A DNA stretch of 64,000 nt from Lysobacterales bacterium 63-13 (GCA_001899855.1 MKWR01000029.1:265212-329211), one strand, 5' to 3'. Shown: positions 19,698 to 29,415, numbered from the stretch's first letter. The notes: a model not told the origin generated them from the sequence alone. Numbers and translations are program-made.

Positions 19698-20111
19698 ATG
19701 GCTGAAAACAAGACCCGATCCACGGATGCGAGCGTGGATGAGTACCTGGCATCCCGCGCCAAGGGTGGCCAGGTCGATGATTGCCGTGCGCTGATGCAGC
19801 TGTTGAAACGGATCACGAAACTAGCGCCGCGCATGTGGGGGCCGAGCATCGTCGGCTACGGCTCGTATCGCTACACCTACGAGAGCGGACGCTCGGGTGA
19901 GGCACCGCTGGCGGGCTTCGCCATTCGTGGTCGTGATCTTGTTGTCTATCTGGATTGCGGGGATACCGAGAGGCCATTGCTCGACAGGCTCGGCAAACAC
20001 ACCATGGGCAAGTCGTGCCTCTATTTGCGGCATTTGGCGGATGTGGATGTGTCGGTTCTCGAACAACTGCTGGTCAGTTCGATCGCGAACCTCAGGAGCC
20101 GTTACGGCTGA
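19698..20111 (+). CDS. DUF1801 domain protein
   Basis: 137-residue cytoplasmic protein with the DUF1801 (YdhG-like) fold signature: VDEYLASRA at the N-terminus, CRALMQLLKRITKLAPRMWGPSIVGYGSYRYTYESG in the middle, and a C-terminal helix rich in Leu and Ile. Family members resemble iron-chaperone or frataxin-like folds, but a biochemical role is not established. The ATG at 19698 follows GGTGGGGGGATTCCG, a good purine-rich ribosome site. It is the last gene of the accessory patch before mtnA. Confidence 0.8.
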   Translation: MAENKTRSTDASVDEYLASRAKGGQVDDCRALMQLLKRITKLAPRMWGPSIVGYGSYRYTYESGRSGEAPLAGFAIRGRDLVVYLDCGDTERPLLDRLGKHTMGKSCLYLRHLADVDVSVLEQLLVSSIANLRSRYG

Positions 20112-20165
20112 AGAACAGCGGGAGCGGGTTGTGCGGTGAGCCGCCGTCGCCGGTATCCTTGGCGG

Positions 20166-21182
20166 ATGAAAAACATGAACTCACACGATTCGATCCGCTC
20201 GGTGCTCTGGCGCGGTGATCGCCTGCGCCTTCTGGATCAACGCAGGTTGCCGTTTGCCGAGGACTACATCGACTGCCTGAGTGCCGAGGAAGTCGCGCAG
20301 GCGATTCGCGACCTCGTCGTGCGCGGTGCGCCGGCGATCGGCATTTCCGCGGCCTGGGGCGTGGTCCTCGCCGCGCAGCGCGGGCGCGCGGCGCTCGCTG
20401 CGGCCTTGCCGATCCTGCGTGCGGCGCGGCCGACGGCGGTCAACCTGATGTGGGCGCTGGATCGCATGCAGCGGCGCATTGCCGAGGGTGCCGACGCCGC
20501 CGCCCTCGAGGGCGAGGCGCAAGCCATCCAGGATGAGGATCTCGCCGCCAACCGGCACATGGGCGAACTCGGTGCCGCCTTGCTGGGCACGGATGTTGGC
20601 GTGATCACCCATTGCAACACCGGATCGCTGGCGACTGCCGGCTACGGCACCGCGCTGGGCGTGATCCGCGCCGGTGTCAGCGCGGGGCGGATCGCGCGTG
20701 TCTTCGCCGGCGAAACCCGGCCGTGGCTGCAGGGCGCGCGCCTGACCATGTGGGAGCTGGTACGCGACCAGATCCCGGCCACCCTGGTCTCGGATTCGGC
20801 GGCCGCGCACCTGTTGAAATCGGGCCAGGTGCAATGGGTGATTGTCGGTGCCGACCGCATTGCCGCGAACGGCGATGTCGCCAACAAGATCGGCACCTAT
20901 CAGCTGGCCATCGTTGCCCGCCATCACGGCGTGAAGTTCATGGTTGTCGCGCCAGCCTCGACGGTCGACATGTCCACCTCCTCGGGCGAGCACATTGAAA
21001 TCGAGATGCGCGATCCGGACGAACTGCTCGCGCATTCCGGCCAACGCACGGTGGTCGAGGGCGCGGTGGCGTGGAATCCGGTTTTCGACGTGACCCCGGC
21101 GGGCCTGATCGATGCGCTCGTCACCGAGCGTGGCGTGATCGAAAAACCGGATGCCGCGCGGATGCAGGCGCTGTTTGCTTGA
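20166..21182 (+). CDS. mtnA: Methylthioribose-1-phosphate isomerase
   Basis: Converts 5-methylthioribose-1-phosphate to methylthioribulose-1-phosphate in methionine salvage. The protein (338 residues from ATG 20166; a second ATG is at 20175) contains [15 protein letters not shown], the catalytic-cysteine block [20 protein letters not shown] (Cys about 150) and the catalytic aspartate in [18 protein letters not shown]. Length matches the MtnA family rather than the eIF2B regulatory relatives. In Xanthomonadales it commonly lies next to gyrA; here a GtrA-type gene intervenes. Confidence 0.95.
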   Translation: MKNMNSHDSIRSVLWRGDRLRLLDQRRLPFAEDYIDCLSAEEVAQAIRDLVVRGAPAIGISAAWGVVLAAQRGRAALAAALPILRAARPTAVNLMWALDRMQRRIAEGADAAALEGEAQAIQDEDLAANRHMGELGAALLGTDVGVITHCNTGSLATAGYGTALGVIRAGVSAGRIARVFAGETRPWLQGARLTMWELVRDQIPATLVSDSAAAHLLKSGQVQWVIVGADRIAANGDVANKIGTYQLAIVARHHGVKFMVVAPASTVDMSTSSGEHIEIEMRDPDELLAHSGQRTVVEGAVAWNPVFDVTPAGLIDALVTERGVIEKPDAARMQALFA

Positions 21183-21242
21183 GTCGCTGGCGGCACCCGC
21201 GCGTTGCCCTCGTGCCGGCGCGCGGCTGAAGGCGCCCGCCGC

Positions 21243-21635
21243 ATGCGCCAGGTCCTGCTTTTCTGCGTTGGCGGCTCCATTGGTTTCCTCATCGACGCCG
21301 GCCTCGTGCAGTGGCTGGTCAGCGCGTTTGCGGCCAATCCCTATGCCGCGCGCCTGCTCTCGTTCCTCGCCGCGGCGACGGGCACCTGGTTGTTCAACCG
21401 ACGCTACACGTTCAAGGGCCTGCGCCATTACCGGCATTTCGGCGAATGGTCGCGCTACGTGTTCGCGATGAGTGGCGGCTTCCTCGTCAATTTCGCGATC
21501 TATTCGGCCCTGGTCTATCACCACGGAGTGTTCCAGCGCCTGCCGGCACTGGCCGTCGCGATTGGCTCGCTGGGTGGTTTCGTGATCAATTTTTCGGCGT
21601 CGCGGTTCTGGATCTATCGCCAGCGCAAGCCCTGA
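21243..21635 (+). CDS. GtrA-family membrane protein
   Basis: 130-residue integral membrane protein with four hydrophobic helices and the GtrA signatures: FCVGGSIGFLIDAGLVQWLV at the N-terminus, ATGTWLFNRRYTFKG in the second loop, and FVINFSASRFWIYRQ at the end. Family members flip or present undecaprenyl-linked sugars for modification of surface polysaccharides. The start MRQVLLF was chosen because upstream codons do not look coding. No glycosyltransferase partner is adjacent. Confidence 0.88.
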   Translation: MRQVLLFCVGGSIGFLIDAGLVQWLVSAFAANPYAARLLSFLAAATGTWLFNRRYTFKGLRHYRHFGEWSRYVFAMSGGFLVNFAIYSALVYHHGVFQRLPALAVAIGSLGGFVINFSASRFWIYRQRKP

Positions 21636-21736
21636 GCCGGGCACCCTCGACAGGCTGTTGAAGCGCGTTTCCCGCGGACACTGCAAAGCACGGTCCCATG
21701 GCACCTGCGGGGCTGCGGACAGGGGCTGTTTCGTGC

Positions 21737-21742
21737 TAATAT
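21737..21742 (+). promoter_or_regulatory. Possible -10 box upstream of gyrA
   Basis: TAATAT lies about 90 bases before the gyrA start in a locally AT-richer stretch (GCTAATATTTCGCG). No convincing -35 hexamer is seen at the right spacing, so this is only a candidate. Confidence 0.3.
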
Positions 21743-21779
21743 TTCGCGTTTTCGCCGTGCCTGTTCCGGCTCCTCGACG

Positions 21780-21797
21780 CGGCAGGAGTTCCTGCCG
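21780..21797 (+). promoter_or_regulatory. Leader hairpin upstream of gyrA
   Basis: A perfect 8-bp inverted repeat (CGGCAGGA-GT-TCCTGCCG) lies 33 bases before the gyrA ATG, downstream of the candidate -10 box. It would form a hairpin in the mRNA leader. No run of Ts follows, so it is not a terminator. Confidence 0.4.
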
Positions 21798-21829
21798 TAA
21801 ATTCCTGATTTATATGGAAGAATTTCTCA

Positions 21830-24469
21830 ATGGCTGAGTTCGCCAAAGAAGTCATACGCGTCAACATCGAAGACGAAGTCCGGCAAAGCTATCTCGACTA
21901 CGCGATGAGCGTCATTGTTGGCCGCGCCTTGCCCGATGTGCGCGATGGCCTCAAGCCCGTTCATCGACGCATCCTCTATGCAATGCAGGAGTCGAGCACG
22001 GTCTGGAACCGCCCCTATGTGAAGTGCGCGCGCGTCGTCGGTGACGTGATGGGCAAATACCATCCGCATGGCGATTCCTCGATCTACGACGCCCTCGTGC
22101 GCATGGCCCAGGATTTCTCGATGCGCTACATGCTCATCGACGGCCAGGGCAACTTTGGCTCGGTCGATGGCGACAGCGCCGCGGCAATGCGCTACACCGA
22201 ATGCCGCCTCGACAAGCTCAGCTCCGAACTGCTTGCCGACATCGACAAGGAAACCGTCGATTTCCAGCCCAATTACGACGAGAAGGAACTCGAACCGACG
22301 GTGCTGCCGGCACGCATCCCGAACCTGCTGGTCAACGGCTCGGCCGGCATCGCGGTCGGCATGGCGACCAATGTGCCGCCGCACAACCTGAGCGAGGTGC
22401 TGAGCGCCTGCATCGCCCTGATCGATGATCCCGACCTCGAATTCGAGGACCTGATGCGCATCGTGCCGGGGCCGGATTTCCCGACCGCCGGCATCATCAA
22501 CGGCTCGGCCGGCATCGTCGAAGCCTATCGCACCGGTCGCGGTCGCATCCTCCTGCGCGCCAAGGCCGAAATCGAAGTCGAAGCCAATGGCCGCGAGACG
22601 ATCATCGTCCACGAGCTGCCGTTCCAGGTGAACAAGGCGCGGCTGATCGAGAAGATCGCCGAGCTGGTCAAGGAAAAGAAGATCGAGGGCATCTCCGAAC
22701 TGCGCGACGAGTCCGACAAGGACGGCATGCGCGTGGTCATCGAGGTGCGCAAGGACGCGATGGGCGATGTGCTGCTCAACAACCTGTACCAGCAGACGCA
22801 GTTGCAGGTCACTTTCGGCATCAACATGGTCGCCCTGGTCAATGGCCAGCCACGCACGCTCGGCCTGCGCGAGATCCTCGATGCCTTCATCCGCCATCGT
22901 CGCGAAGTGGTCACCCGGCGCACCATTTTCGACCTGCGCAAGGCACGTGATCGCGCGCACATCCTCGAAGGCCTGACCGTTGCCCTGGCCAACATCGACG
23001 AGATGATCGAGCTGATCAAGACTTCGGCGTCCAGCGACGAAGCCAGGCAGCGCATGCTCGCGCGGCAGTGGGAACCGGGCCTGGTGCGTTCCCTGTTGTC
23101 GGCATCGGGGGCGGATGTCTCCAAGCCGGAGAAGCTTGATCCCGGCATCGGCCTCGGCGACAACGGCTACCAGCTTTCCGAGGCGCAGGCGCAGCAGATC
23201 CTCGAGATGCGTCTGAGCCGCCTGACCGGCCTCGAACAGGAAAAGCTGACCGACGAATACAAGGAACTGCTGACCACGATCCTCGGCCTCATCGAGATCC
23301 TCGAGGATCCGGCGCGCCTGCTCGCGGTGATTCGCGAGGAACTGGTCAAGCTCAAGGAGGATTTCGGCGACGAGCGCCGCACGCTCATCCAGGCCAACCA
23401 GGATGAACTCGACATGCTCGACCTGATCGAGCCGGAAGATGTCGTCGTCACCCTCTCGCACACCGGCTATGCCAAGCGCCAGCCGGCCAGCATCTACCGT
23501 GCGCAGAAGCGCGGCGGCAAGGGTCGCTCGGCGTCGGCGCTGAAGGACGAGGACTTTGTCGAGCGCCTGTGGATCGCCAACACGCACGACACCCTGCTGA
23601 CCTTCACCAGCAGCGGTCGCGTGTATTGGCTGAAGGTCTACCAGATGCCCGATGCCGGTCCCAACGCGCGCGGCAAGCCGATCGTCAACCTGCTGCCGCT
23701 GCAGGAAGGCGAGAAGGTGCAGGCGATCCTGCCGGTGGCCGAATACTCGGAGGACCGCTTCGTCTTCTTCGCCACCGAAAACGGCACGGTCAAGAAGACT
23801 CCGCTGACCGAGTACGCCTATCAGCTGCAGAAGGGCAAGATCGCCATCGGCCTGGCCGAGGACGATGCCCTGGTCGATGTGCAGATCACCGATGGCGAGA
23901 GCGACATCCTGCTGTTCGCCTCGAACGGCAAGACCGTGCGCTTCGACGAGAACACCGTGCGCCCGACCGGTCGCACGGCGAGTGGCGTGCGTGGCATCCG
24001 CCTGGCCAAGGGCGAAAAGGTGGTCAGCCTGATCGTGCGCGATGGCGATGGCGACATCCTCACCGCGACCGAGCGCGGCTACGGCAAGCGCACCGAGCTT
24101 GCCGAATACCCGCGCAAGGGCAGGGGCAACCAGGGCGTGATCGGCATCAAGTGCTCCGAGCGCAATGGCGACCTGGTCGGTGCCGTGCAGATCGGCGAAC
24201 AGCACGAACTGATGCTGATCTCCAACCAGGGCACCCTCGTGCGCACGCGTGCGGCCGAGGTTGCCAAGGTCGGCCGCAATACCCAGGGCGTGACCCTGAT
24301 CCGCCTGCCCGATGACGAGAAGCTGGTCGGCCTGGTGCGTCTGGATGCCGAGGAGGATGACGGCGACGACGCCAGCGAGAACGGCGAAGCCAAGGCCAGC
24401 CATGATGCAGGATCTGCCGGTGATGAGGTCCAGGGCAGCGGTGAGGATGCACCACCCGCCGCCGAGTGA
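21830..24469 (+). CDS. gyrA: DNA gyrase subunit A
   Basis: Catalytic subunit of the type II topoisomerase that introduces negative supercoils. The 879-residue product has the winged-helix/tower core with the active tyrosine Tyr122 ([10 protein letters not shown]), followed by the six-bladed C-terminal beta-pinwheel with the GyrA box [13 protein letters not shown]. The quinolone-resistance region reads GDSSIYD at 81-87, with Ser83 and Asp87 both of susceptible type. The C-terminus ends in a long acidic tail. A second in-frame-looking ATG 16 bases upstream belongs to another frame, so the start is 21830. Confidence 0.97.
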   Translation: MAEFAKEVIRVNIEDEVRQSYLDYAMSVIVGRALPDVRDGLKPVHRRILYAMQESSTVWNRPYVKCARVVGDVMGKYHPHGDSSIYDALVRMAQDFSMRYMLIDGQGNFGSVDGDSAAAMRYTECRLDKLSSELLADIDKETVDFQPNYDEKELEPTVLPARIPNLLVNGSAGIAVGMATNVPPHNLSEVLSACIALIDDPDLEFEDLMRIVPGPDFPTAGIINGSAGIVEAYRTGRGRILLRAKAEIEVEANGRETIIVHELPFQVNKARLIEKIAELVKEKKIEGISELRDESDKDGMRVVIEVRKDAMGDVLLNNLYQQTQLQVTFGINMVALVNGQPRTLGLREILDAFIRHRREVVTRRTIFDLRKARDRAHILEGLTVALANIDEMIELIKTSASSDEARQRMLARQWEPGLVRSLLSASGADVSKPEKLDPGIGLGDNGYQLSEAQAQQILEMRLSRLTGLEQEKLTDEYKELLTTILGLIEILEDPARLLAVIREELVKLKEDFGDERRTLIQANQDELDMLDLIEPEDVVVTLSHTGYAKRQPASIYRAQKRGGKGRSASALKDEDFVERLWIANTHDTLLTFTSSGRVYWLKVYQMPDAGPNARGKPIVNLLPLQEGEKVQAILPVAEYSEDRFVFFATENGTVKKTPLTEYAYQLQKGKIAIGLAEDDALVDVQITDGESDILLFASNGKTVRFDENTVRPTGRTASGVRGIRLAKGEKVVSLIVRDGDGDILTATERGYGKRTELAEYPRKGRGNQGVIGIKCSERNGDLVGAVQIGEQHELMLISNQGTLVRTRAAEVAKVGRNTQGVTLIRLPDDEKLVGLVRLDAEEDDGDDASENGEAKASHDAGSAGDEVQGSGEDAPPAAE

Positions 24470-24483
24470 TCGCCAGCGTGATC

Positions 24484-24516
24484 GGGAAGCCTCAGGCCTG
24501 CAGGCCGAGGCTTCCC
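24484..24516 (+). terminator. Hairpin after gyrA
   Basis: A 10-bp stem (GGGAAGCCTC / GAGGCTTCCC) encloses a nested GGCC-TGCA-GGCC stem. It sits 14 bases after the gyrA stop. There is no following T-tract, so it may stabilise the 3' end or terminate with Rho help. Confidence 0.5.
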
Positions 24517-24620
24517 CGCAAACAGTTGCTGGCGCGTGAAAGTCCGTTCATGTGGCGCGCACCCTGCGCGCCAGGGCAATGGCAACAGCAAGATGAAAAA
24601 CCAGAGCTACCGCCCCCTCC

Positions 24621-24656
24621 GCTCGCCCTGAGCGCAGGCCGCAGTCGAAGGGATGC
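24621..24656. repeat. Intergenic CCTGAGC..GTCGAAGGG repeat
   Basis: The stretch GCTCGCCCTGAGCG then GCAGTCGAAGGGATG resembles a widespread proteobacterial intergenic repeat built on CCTGAGC and TCGAAGGG half-sites. It lies between the convergent gyrA and Do-protease genes. Only one copy is in this window, so the call rests on memory of the family. Confidence 0.4.
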
Positions 24657-24668
24657 CGACGTCACGCC

Positions 24669-26045
24669 CTACTGCAACAGCAGATAGAACACGCTCTGTC
24701 CGCGCACGATGGTCAGCATCAACTGGCGGGGTTTGCTTTGCAGCAATTCGCCGAGGTCGCCGGTGTCCTCGATGTCGCGCTGGTTGATGCCGACGATGAC
24801 GTCGCCGCCGCGCAGGCCGCTGGCGTAGGCGCGACTGGCCCGTTCGACGTTTTTCACGACGCTGCCGGTGAGCCCCGGGCGGCGCTGGCTGTCATCGAGA
24901 TCGGTGAGCTGCACGCCTGCAAGGCGGACATCGAGATCATCGCCGCGCAGGCTCACCACCGTGCTGGCAGCCAGGGTCATGCGCAGGGTCAGCGGCTTGC
25001 CGTCGCGCAACAGCGATATGGCGAGCGGCGTGCCGATCGGCGTGAGGCCTTCGATGTTGTGCAGATCCTGGCCCGAGCTGATGGTGGTGTCGTTGATCGC
25101 GGTGATGACGTCGCCGGGTTGGATGCCGGCCTTGGCCGCCGGGGCATCCTTGCGCACGCGCGTGATCACGGTGCCCTTGCCGACCGCCACCGAGAGCATC
25201 GCGGCAAGCTCCGGGGTGATGTCCTGGGTATCGACTCCGAGCGTGCCGCGACGCACTTCGCCGTACTCGACCAGCTGGCGCATGACGTTGGCGGCAAGGT
25301 CGCTGGGGATGGCAAAGCCGATGCCGACGCTGGCACCGGATGGCGAGAAGATCATCGAGTTGATGCCGACCAGCTCGCCGCGCAGGTTGACCAGGGCACC
25401 GCCCGAGTTGCCCGGGTTGATCGCGGCGTCGGTCTGGATGAAGTTCTGGTAGCCGCGGCTGATGCCCTTGCGATCGAGTGCCGAAACGATGCCCGAGGTG
25501 ACCGTCTGGCCGAGGCCGAAGGGATCGCCGATGGCGACCACGAAATCGCCGACGCGCAGGTCCCGGGACAGCGCCAGCGGCACTGCCTGCAGGTTCTCGG
25601 CCGGAATCTGCAGCACGGTCAGGTCGGTATCGGGATCCGAGCCGATCACGCGTGCCTTCACCGTGCGGTTGTCATGCAGGGTCACGGCAATGTCGTCGGC
25701 ACCCTGGGTGACGTGGTTGTTGGTCAGCACATAGCCCTTGGCTGCATCGACGATGACGCCGGAGCCGAGCGATTGCTGCACGCGCTCACGCGGCTGGTTC
25801 GGCACGTTGAAGAAGCGCCGGAAAATCGGATCGTCGAAGAACGGATCGCGCACCTGCACGCGGGTCTTGGTGTTGATGTTGACCACGGCCGGCGTGACCC
25901 GGTCGATCATCGGCGCCAGCGTCGGCAGCGGCTGGCCATCGACGGCTGGCGGCAGCCCGGCTTGTGCGGCGGGGATGGCCAGCAGGCCGGTCAGCACGAG
26001 GATTGCGGAAAACGACACGCAGCGGATGGTTTGCTTCGAGGACAT
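24669..26045 (-). CDS. Periplasmic Do-type serine protease/chaperone (DegP/DegQ/MucD family)
   Basis: Heat- and envelope-stress protease that degrades or refolds misfolded periplasmic proteins. The 458-residue product starts with a signal peptide (cut near IPAAQAG, residue 30). It has a trypsin-like domain with His111 (TNNHVTQG), Asp141 (DTDLTVLQI) and Ser214 (NPGNSGGALVN). Two PDZ domains follow (about 255-345 and 365-455). An open frame extends 39 codons upstream without a signal peptide at its start, so the ATG at 26045 is preferred. It is transcribed divergently from nrdJa across a 467-base region. Confidence 0.93.
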   Translation of the reverse strand: MSSKQTIRCVSFSAILVLTGLLAIPAAQAGLPPAVDGQPLPTLAPMIDRVTPAVVNINTKTRVQVRDPFFDDPIFRRFFNVPNQPRERVQQSLGSGVIVDAAKGYVLTNNHVTQGADDIAVTLHDNRTVKARVIGSDPDTDLTVLQIPAENLQAVPLALSRDLRVGDFVVAIGDPFGLGQTVTSGIVSALDRKGISRGYQNFIQTDAAINPGNSGGALVNLRGELVGINSMIFSPSGASVGIGFAIPSDLAANVMRQLVEYGEVRRGTLGVDTQDITPELAAMLSVAVGKGTVITRVRKDAPAAKAGIQPGDVITAINDTTISSGQDLHNIEGLTPIGTPLAISLLRDGKPLTLRMTLAASTVVSLRGDDLDVRLAGVQLTDLDDSQRRPGLTGSVVKNVERASRAYASGLRGGDVIVGINQRDIEDTGDLGELLQSKPRQLMLTIVRGQSVFYLLLQ

Positions 26046-26317
26046 GGTTCGGACTTCCAGGGCGATGGGTTCGAATGGAGTGCTCAGGGTGATCGGTGCG
26101 GCCATGAAGCGGTCGCGCGGCGACACGCGGGGACAGATCGCGCCGGCACGGCGGCATTGCAAGTGCGGGGCACGATCCAGGCACGCCCTTCAGACCGCGG
26201 CCGTGCCATTCGGTTTCATTCCGGCGCCAGCGCGGGGCAATGCAAATCGATGTGTCACGGAGGCTCGGGATGCTGGACAAGCGGCGGGTCGCAGCGTAGG
26301 GTACGACGCGGTGTTCA

Positions 26318-26333
26318 CCACAACATGTTGTGT
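26318..26333 (+). promoter_or_regulatory. NrdR box 1
   Basis: CCACAACATGTTGTGT matches 13 of 16 positions of the NrdR consensus (acaCwAtATaTwGtgt) and contains a perfect 14-base palindrome. NrdR is the ATP/dATP-sensing repressor of ribonucleotide reductase genes. The box lies 180 bases before nrdJa. Confidence 0.7.
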
Positions 26334-26349
26334 GCGCCGAACGGGGGAT

Positions 26350-26365
26350 AACCCAGCCATTGTGG
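26350..26365 (+). promoter_or_regulatory. Weak second NrdR box
   Basis: AACCCAGCCATTGTGG matches about 10 of 16 NrdR consensus positions, with its right half (ATTGTG) well kept. It starts exactly 32 bases after box 1, the three-turn spacing usual for paired NrdR boxes. The spacing is the main support. Confidence 0.4.
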
Positions 26366-26461
26366 AGCAATTCGGGGAATGTCACTGGCATTCTGTCCGC
26401 TTTGACCGGCTTTCTCCGTCTGAAACAAGATGTGGCGATAGACGTGAAACACGACAACAAA

Positions 26462-26480
26462 CCCGGGAAGAAATCCCGGG
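26462..26480 (+). promoter_or_regulatory. Hairpin in the nrdJa leader
   Basis: A perfect 7-bp stem (CCCGGGA-AGAAA-TCCCGGG) ends 15 bases before a strong AGGAGG ribosome-binding site at 26495-26500. It may protect or modulate the leader; no alternative pairing with the ribosome site was seen. Confidence 0.45.
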
Positions 26481-26512
26481 AACACAATAAGAACCAGGAG
26501 GAAACGCTGGCC

Positions 26513-28660
26513 ATGAGCACAGTGCGTCTTGAGGGAGTCGCGCGTGGCGCGGTAGAAATTCCACTGCAACCGGCATCGCTGGATATCTGGGACAAGAAAT
26601 ACCGGCTGAAGTCGAAACAGGGTGCGCCTGTCGATGTCGACATCGACCACACCTACCAGCGCGTCGCCCGCGCCCTCGCCGAAGTCGAGAGCAGCCGCGA
26701 AAAGCAGGATTACTGGTACGAACGGTTTCTCTGGGCGCTGCGCCGTGGGGCAATCCCGGCCGGACGCATCACCTCCAATGCCGGTGCCGCCGAGCACAAG
26801 CCGAAAACCTCGACGATCAACTGCACGGTTTCCGGCACGATCGAGGATTCCATGTACAACATCCTCGACAAGGTCCACGAGGCCGGCCTGACGCTCAAGG
26901 CGGGCTGTGGAATCGGCTACGAGTTTTCCACGTTGCGTCCGCGCGGCGCGTACGTGTCGGGCGCCGGCGCGTACACCTCCGGGCCGCTGTCGTTCATGGA
27001 TATCTACGACAAGATGTGCTTCACCGTGTCCTCGGCCGGTGGCCGCCGCGGCGCGCAGATGGGCACGTTCGATGTGTCGCATCCGGATGTGAAGGAGTTC
27101 ATCCGCGCCAAGCGCGAGGATGGCCGCCTGCGCCAGTTCAACCTGAGCCTGCTGATCACCGATGACTTCATGGAAGCGGTCGAGAAGGATACCGACTGGC
27201 CGCTGGTGTTCCCGATCCACATCAAGGAACAGCACGAGATCGACCTCGACGACCCGGAAAAGATCATCTGGCGCGAATGGCCGACGCACAAGAGTTATGT
27301 CGTGCGCGAGGACGGCCTGGTCGCCTGCAAGATCTACAACCAGATCCGCGCGCGCCATCTGTGGGACATGATCATGGTCTCCACCTACGATTTCGCCGAG
27401 CCGGGCTTCATCCTCATCGACCGCGTCAACGAGATGAACAACAACTGGTGGTGCGAGCACATCCGCGCGACCAACCCGTGCGGCGAGCAACCGCTGCCGC
27501 CGTATGGCTCGTGCCTGCTCGGTTCGGTCAACCTGACCAAGTTCGTGCGCGACCCGTTCGGGCCGAAAGCGCGTTTCGACATGGAGGAATACCGCGAGGT
27601 CGTGCGCGTGTTCACGCGCATGCTCGACAACGTCGTCGAGATCAACGGCCTGCCGCTGGAGGAGCAGCGCGACGAGATCGAGAGCAAGCGCCGTCACGGC
27701 ATGGGCTTCCTCGGACTCGGCAGCACCTTGACCATGCTGAAGATGCGCTATGGCAGCGACGAGGCCTGCGCGTTCACCGAGGATGTGTCGCGCGAGATGG
27801 CCGTGGCCGGCTGGGAAGTGGCACTTGGCCTGGCCAGGGAGAAGGGCCCGGCACCGATGCTGACCCGTGATTTCACGGTCACCGGCGAAATGCTGCGCAA
27901 GCGTCCGGAAATGGCCGCCGACGGCTACAGGATCGGCGACAGCGTGCCCGGGCGCATCCTGCATGCGAAATACAGTCGCTACATGCAGCGCATCGCCACG
28001 GTCGCCCCCGAGCTTGTCGCCGAGCTGGCCGAAGTCGGTGCGCGCTTCACCCATCACACCTCGATCGCGCCAACCGGCACGATCTCGCTGTCACTGGCCA
28101 ACAACGCCTCCAACGGCATCGAGCCGAGCTTCGCCCACCACTACAGCCGCAACGTGATCCGCGAGGGCAAGAAATCCAAGGAAAAGGTCGAGGTCTTCAG
28201 CTTCGAGCTGCTCGCCTACCGCGAGCTGATCAATGGCAAGGCCATGCCGTTCTCCGACAAGCCCGAGGAAAAACTTCCCGATTACTTTGTCGCCGCCGAT
28301 GACATCAGCCCGACCGAGCACGTCGACATCCAGGCCGCCTCGCAGAAGTGGATCGACTCCTCGATCTCGAAGACGGCCAACGTGCCGACCGCGTATGCGT
28401 ACGAGGATTTCAAGGACATTTACCGCTATGCCCACGAACAGGGCTTGAAGGGATGCACCACGTTCCGCTTCAATCCGGCAGCCTTCCAGGGCGTGCTGGT
28501 CAAGGAGCATGACCTGGAAAACACCCGCTATCGATTCGAGCTTGAAGATGGATCGATCGTGGAAGTAAAAGGCAACGAAGAGATCGAGTACGATGGCGAG
28601 GTCCACACTGCAGCCAACCTGTTCGATGCCCTCAAAGAAGGCTACTACGGCAAGTTCTGA
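26513..28660 (+). CDS. nrdJa: Adenosylcobalamin-dependent ribonucleotide reductase, catalytic part (NrdJa)
   Basis: Class II ribonucleotide reductase that makes deoxyribonucleotides using B12 rather than oxygen, so it works with or without air. The start MSTVRLEGV at 26513 follows an AGGAGG ribosome site; an open frame extends upstream but is not preferred. Active-site residues are visible: Cys104 (TINCTVSG), Asn321/Cys323/Glu325 (NPCGEQ) and Cys334 (GSCLLGSVNL), matching the redox pair, thiyl cysteine and proton relay of the family. The 715-residue chain ends YYGKF and lacks the C-terminal cysteine domain, which is encoded separately downstream. This split NrdJa/NrdJb form is known from Pseudomonas aeruginosa. 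Confidence 0.93.
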   Translation: MSTVRLEGVARGAVEIPLQPASLDIWDKKYRLKSKQGAPVDVDIDHTYQRVARALAEVESSREKQDYWYERFLWALRRGAIPAGRITSNAGAAEHKPKTSTINCTVSGTIEDSMYNILDKVHEAGLTLKAGCGIGYEFSTLRPRGAYVSGAGAYTSGPLSFMDIYDKMCFTVSSAGGRRGAQMGTFDVSHPDVKEFIRAKREDGRLRQFNLSLLITDDFMEAVEKDTDWPLVFPIHIKEQHEIDLDDPEKIIWREWPTHKSYVVREDGLVACKIYNQIRARHLWDMIMVSTYDFAEPGFILIDRVNEMNNNWWCEHIRATNPCGEQPLPPYGSCLLGSVNLTKFVRDPFGPKARFDMEEYREVVRVFTRMLDNVVEINGLPLEEQRDEIESKRRHGMGFLGLGSTLTMLKMRYGSDEACAFTEDVSREMAVAGWEVALGLAREKGPAPMLTRDFTVTGEMLRKRPEMAADGYRIGDSVPGRILHAKYSRYMQRIATVAPELVAELAEVGARFTHHTSIAPTGTISLSLANNASNGIEPSFAHHYSRNVIREGKKSKEKVEVFSFELLAYRELINGKAMPFSDKPEEKLPDYFVAADDISPTEHVDIQAASQKWIDSSISKTANVPTAYAYEDFKDIYRYAHEQGLKGCTTFRFNPAAFQGVLVKEHDLENTRYRFELEDGSIVEVKGNEEIEYDGEVHTAANLFDALKEGYYGKF

Positions 28661-28761
28661 TTCGAGTGGATCCACCGGTCGCGACGTGTCCGGTGGTTTG
28701 CTTGTTGTGCGTTGTCCAACCTAGTCAACCAACAGTGGCGCGCAAGCGCGGAGAGGGGAAG

Positions 28762-29400
28762 ATGAGTACCGATAGCCCGGTGGAAGAAGTCAAAGACAGC
28801 CTGAAGGAAATGGGCGGAGCAATTTCCGACGCAGCCAGCGCCATTGCCAATACCGCCAGCGATGTCGCGGCCGATGCAAAGGCCGCCGTCACCAAGGCCG
28901 GCAAGAACGCCGTCAAGAAGGTGCAGAAGGCGCGCAAGCAGGCGGCGCGCAAGGTGCAGACCGTGGTCGCCAAGGCCAAGAAAGTCGAGGCAGCAGCGGC
29001 GAAGAAGATCAGCGGCGCGGTGAAGACCGTGGCCAAGAAAGCCGAAGAAGCCAAGGCTGCGATGACCAAGGCACCGGCCAAGGCCAAGGCGAAAGCCAAG
29101 CCGGCCGCCAAGAAGGTCGCCGCCAAGAAAGCCGCGGTGAAAAAGGCCGTGAAGAAAGCCGTCAAGAAAGTCGTGGCCAAGAAGGCCGCGGTGAAGAAGC
29201 CGGCGAAGAAAGTCGTCAAGAAAGCGGCAGCAAAGAAGGTCGTGGCCAAGAAAGCCGTGAAGAAGGCCGTGAGGAAGGTCGCCGCCAAGAAAGCGGTGAA
29301 GAAGGCCGTGGCCAAGAAGCCGGTAAAGAAAGCCGCGCCGGCGAAAAAGGCTCCTGCAAAGAAAGCCGCAAAGAAAGCAGCCAAGAAAGGTCGCAAGTGA
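28762..29400 (+). CDS. Histone H1-like lysine/alanine-rich DNA-binding protein
   Basis: 212-residue protein. The first 45 residues are acidic to neutral and helical (MSTDSPVEEVKDSLKEMGGAIS...). The rest is a long run of AAKKA/VKKA/AVKK pentad-like repeats up to the end (AKKGRK), rich in Lys, Ala and Val. Proteins of this kind (AlgP/Hp1-like, eukaryotic H1 tail-like) bind and compact DNA. A good ribosome site (GAGAGGGGAAG) precedes the ATG. It lies between nrdJa and nrdJb on the same strand, 101 bases after nrdJa, which is an odd position. A similar repeat length is hard to maintain, so size variation between strains is likely. Confidence 0.85.
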   Translation: MSTDSPVEEVKDSLKEMGGAISDAASAIANTASDVAADAKAAVTKAGKNAVKKVQKARKQAARKVQTVVAKAKKVEAAAAKKISGAVKTVAKKAEEAKAAMTKAPAKAKAKAKPAAKKVAAKKAAVKKAVKKAVKKVVAKKAAVKKPAKKVVKKAAAKKVVAKKAVKKAVRKVAAKKAVKKAVAKKPVKKAAPAKKAPAKKAAKKAAKKGRK

Positions 29401-29415
29401 TCGATTGATCGGCGG

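Larger units (their letters stand above)
26046..26512. other. Divergent control region between Do protease and nrdJa
   Basis: This 467-base stretch has no gene I can support. It holds a near-consensus NrdR box with a weaker phased partner, a perfect hairpin just before the nrdJa ribosome site, and presumably the promoters for both divergent genes. I looked for a cobalamin riboswitch because nrdJa is B12-dependent and did not see a convincing one. Confidence 0.6.

Noticed and set aside
21827-24403. 858-residue minus-strand open frame across gyrA
   Set aside because: It is the exact antisense of a conserved gene, with leucine/aspartate/histidine-biased sequence and no domain.
26046-26512. Cobalamin riboswitch before the B12-dependent reductase
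   Set aside because: I looked for the conserved B12-box and surrounding stems and found none that were convincing. NrdR control fits better.
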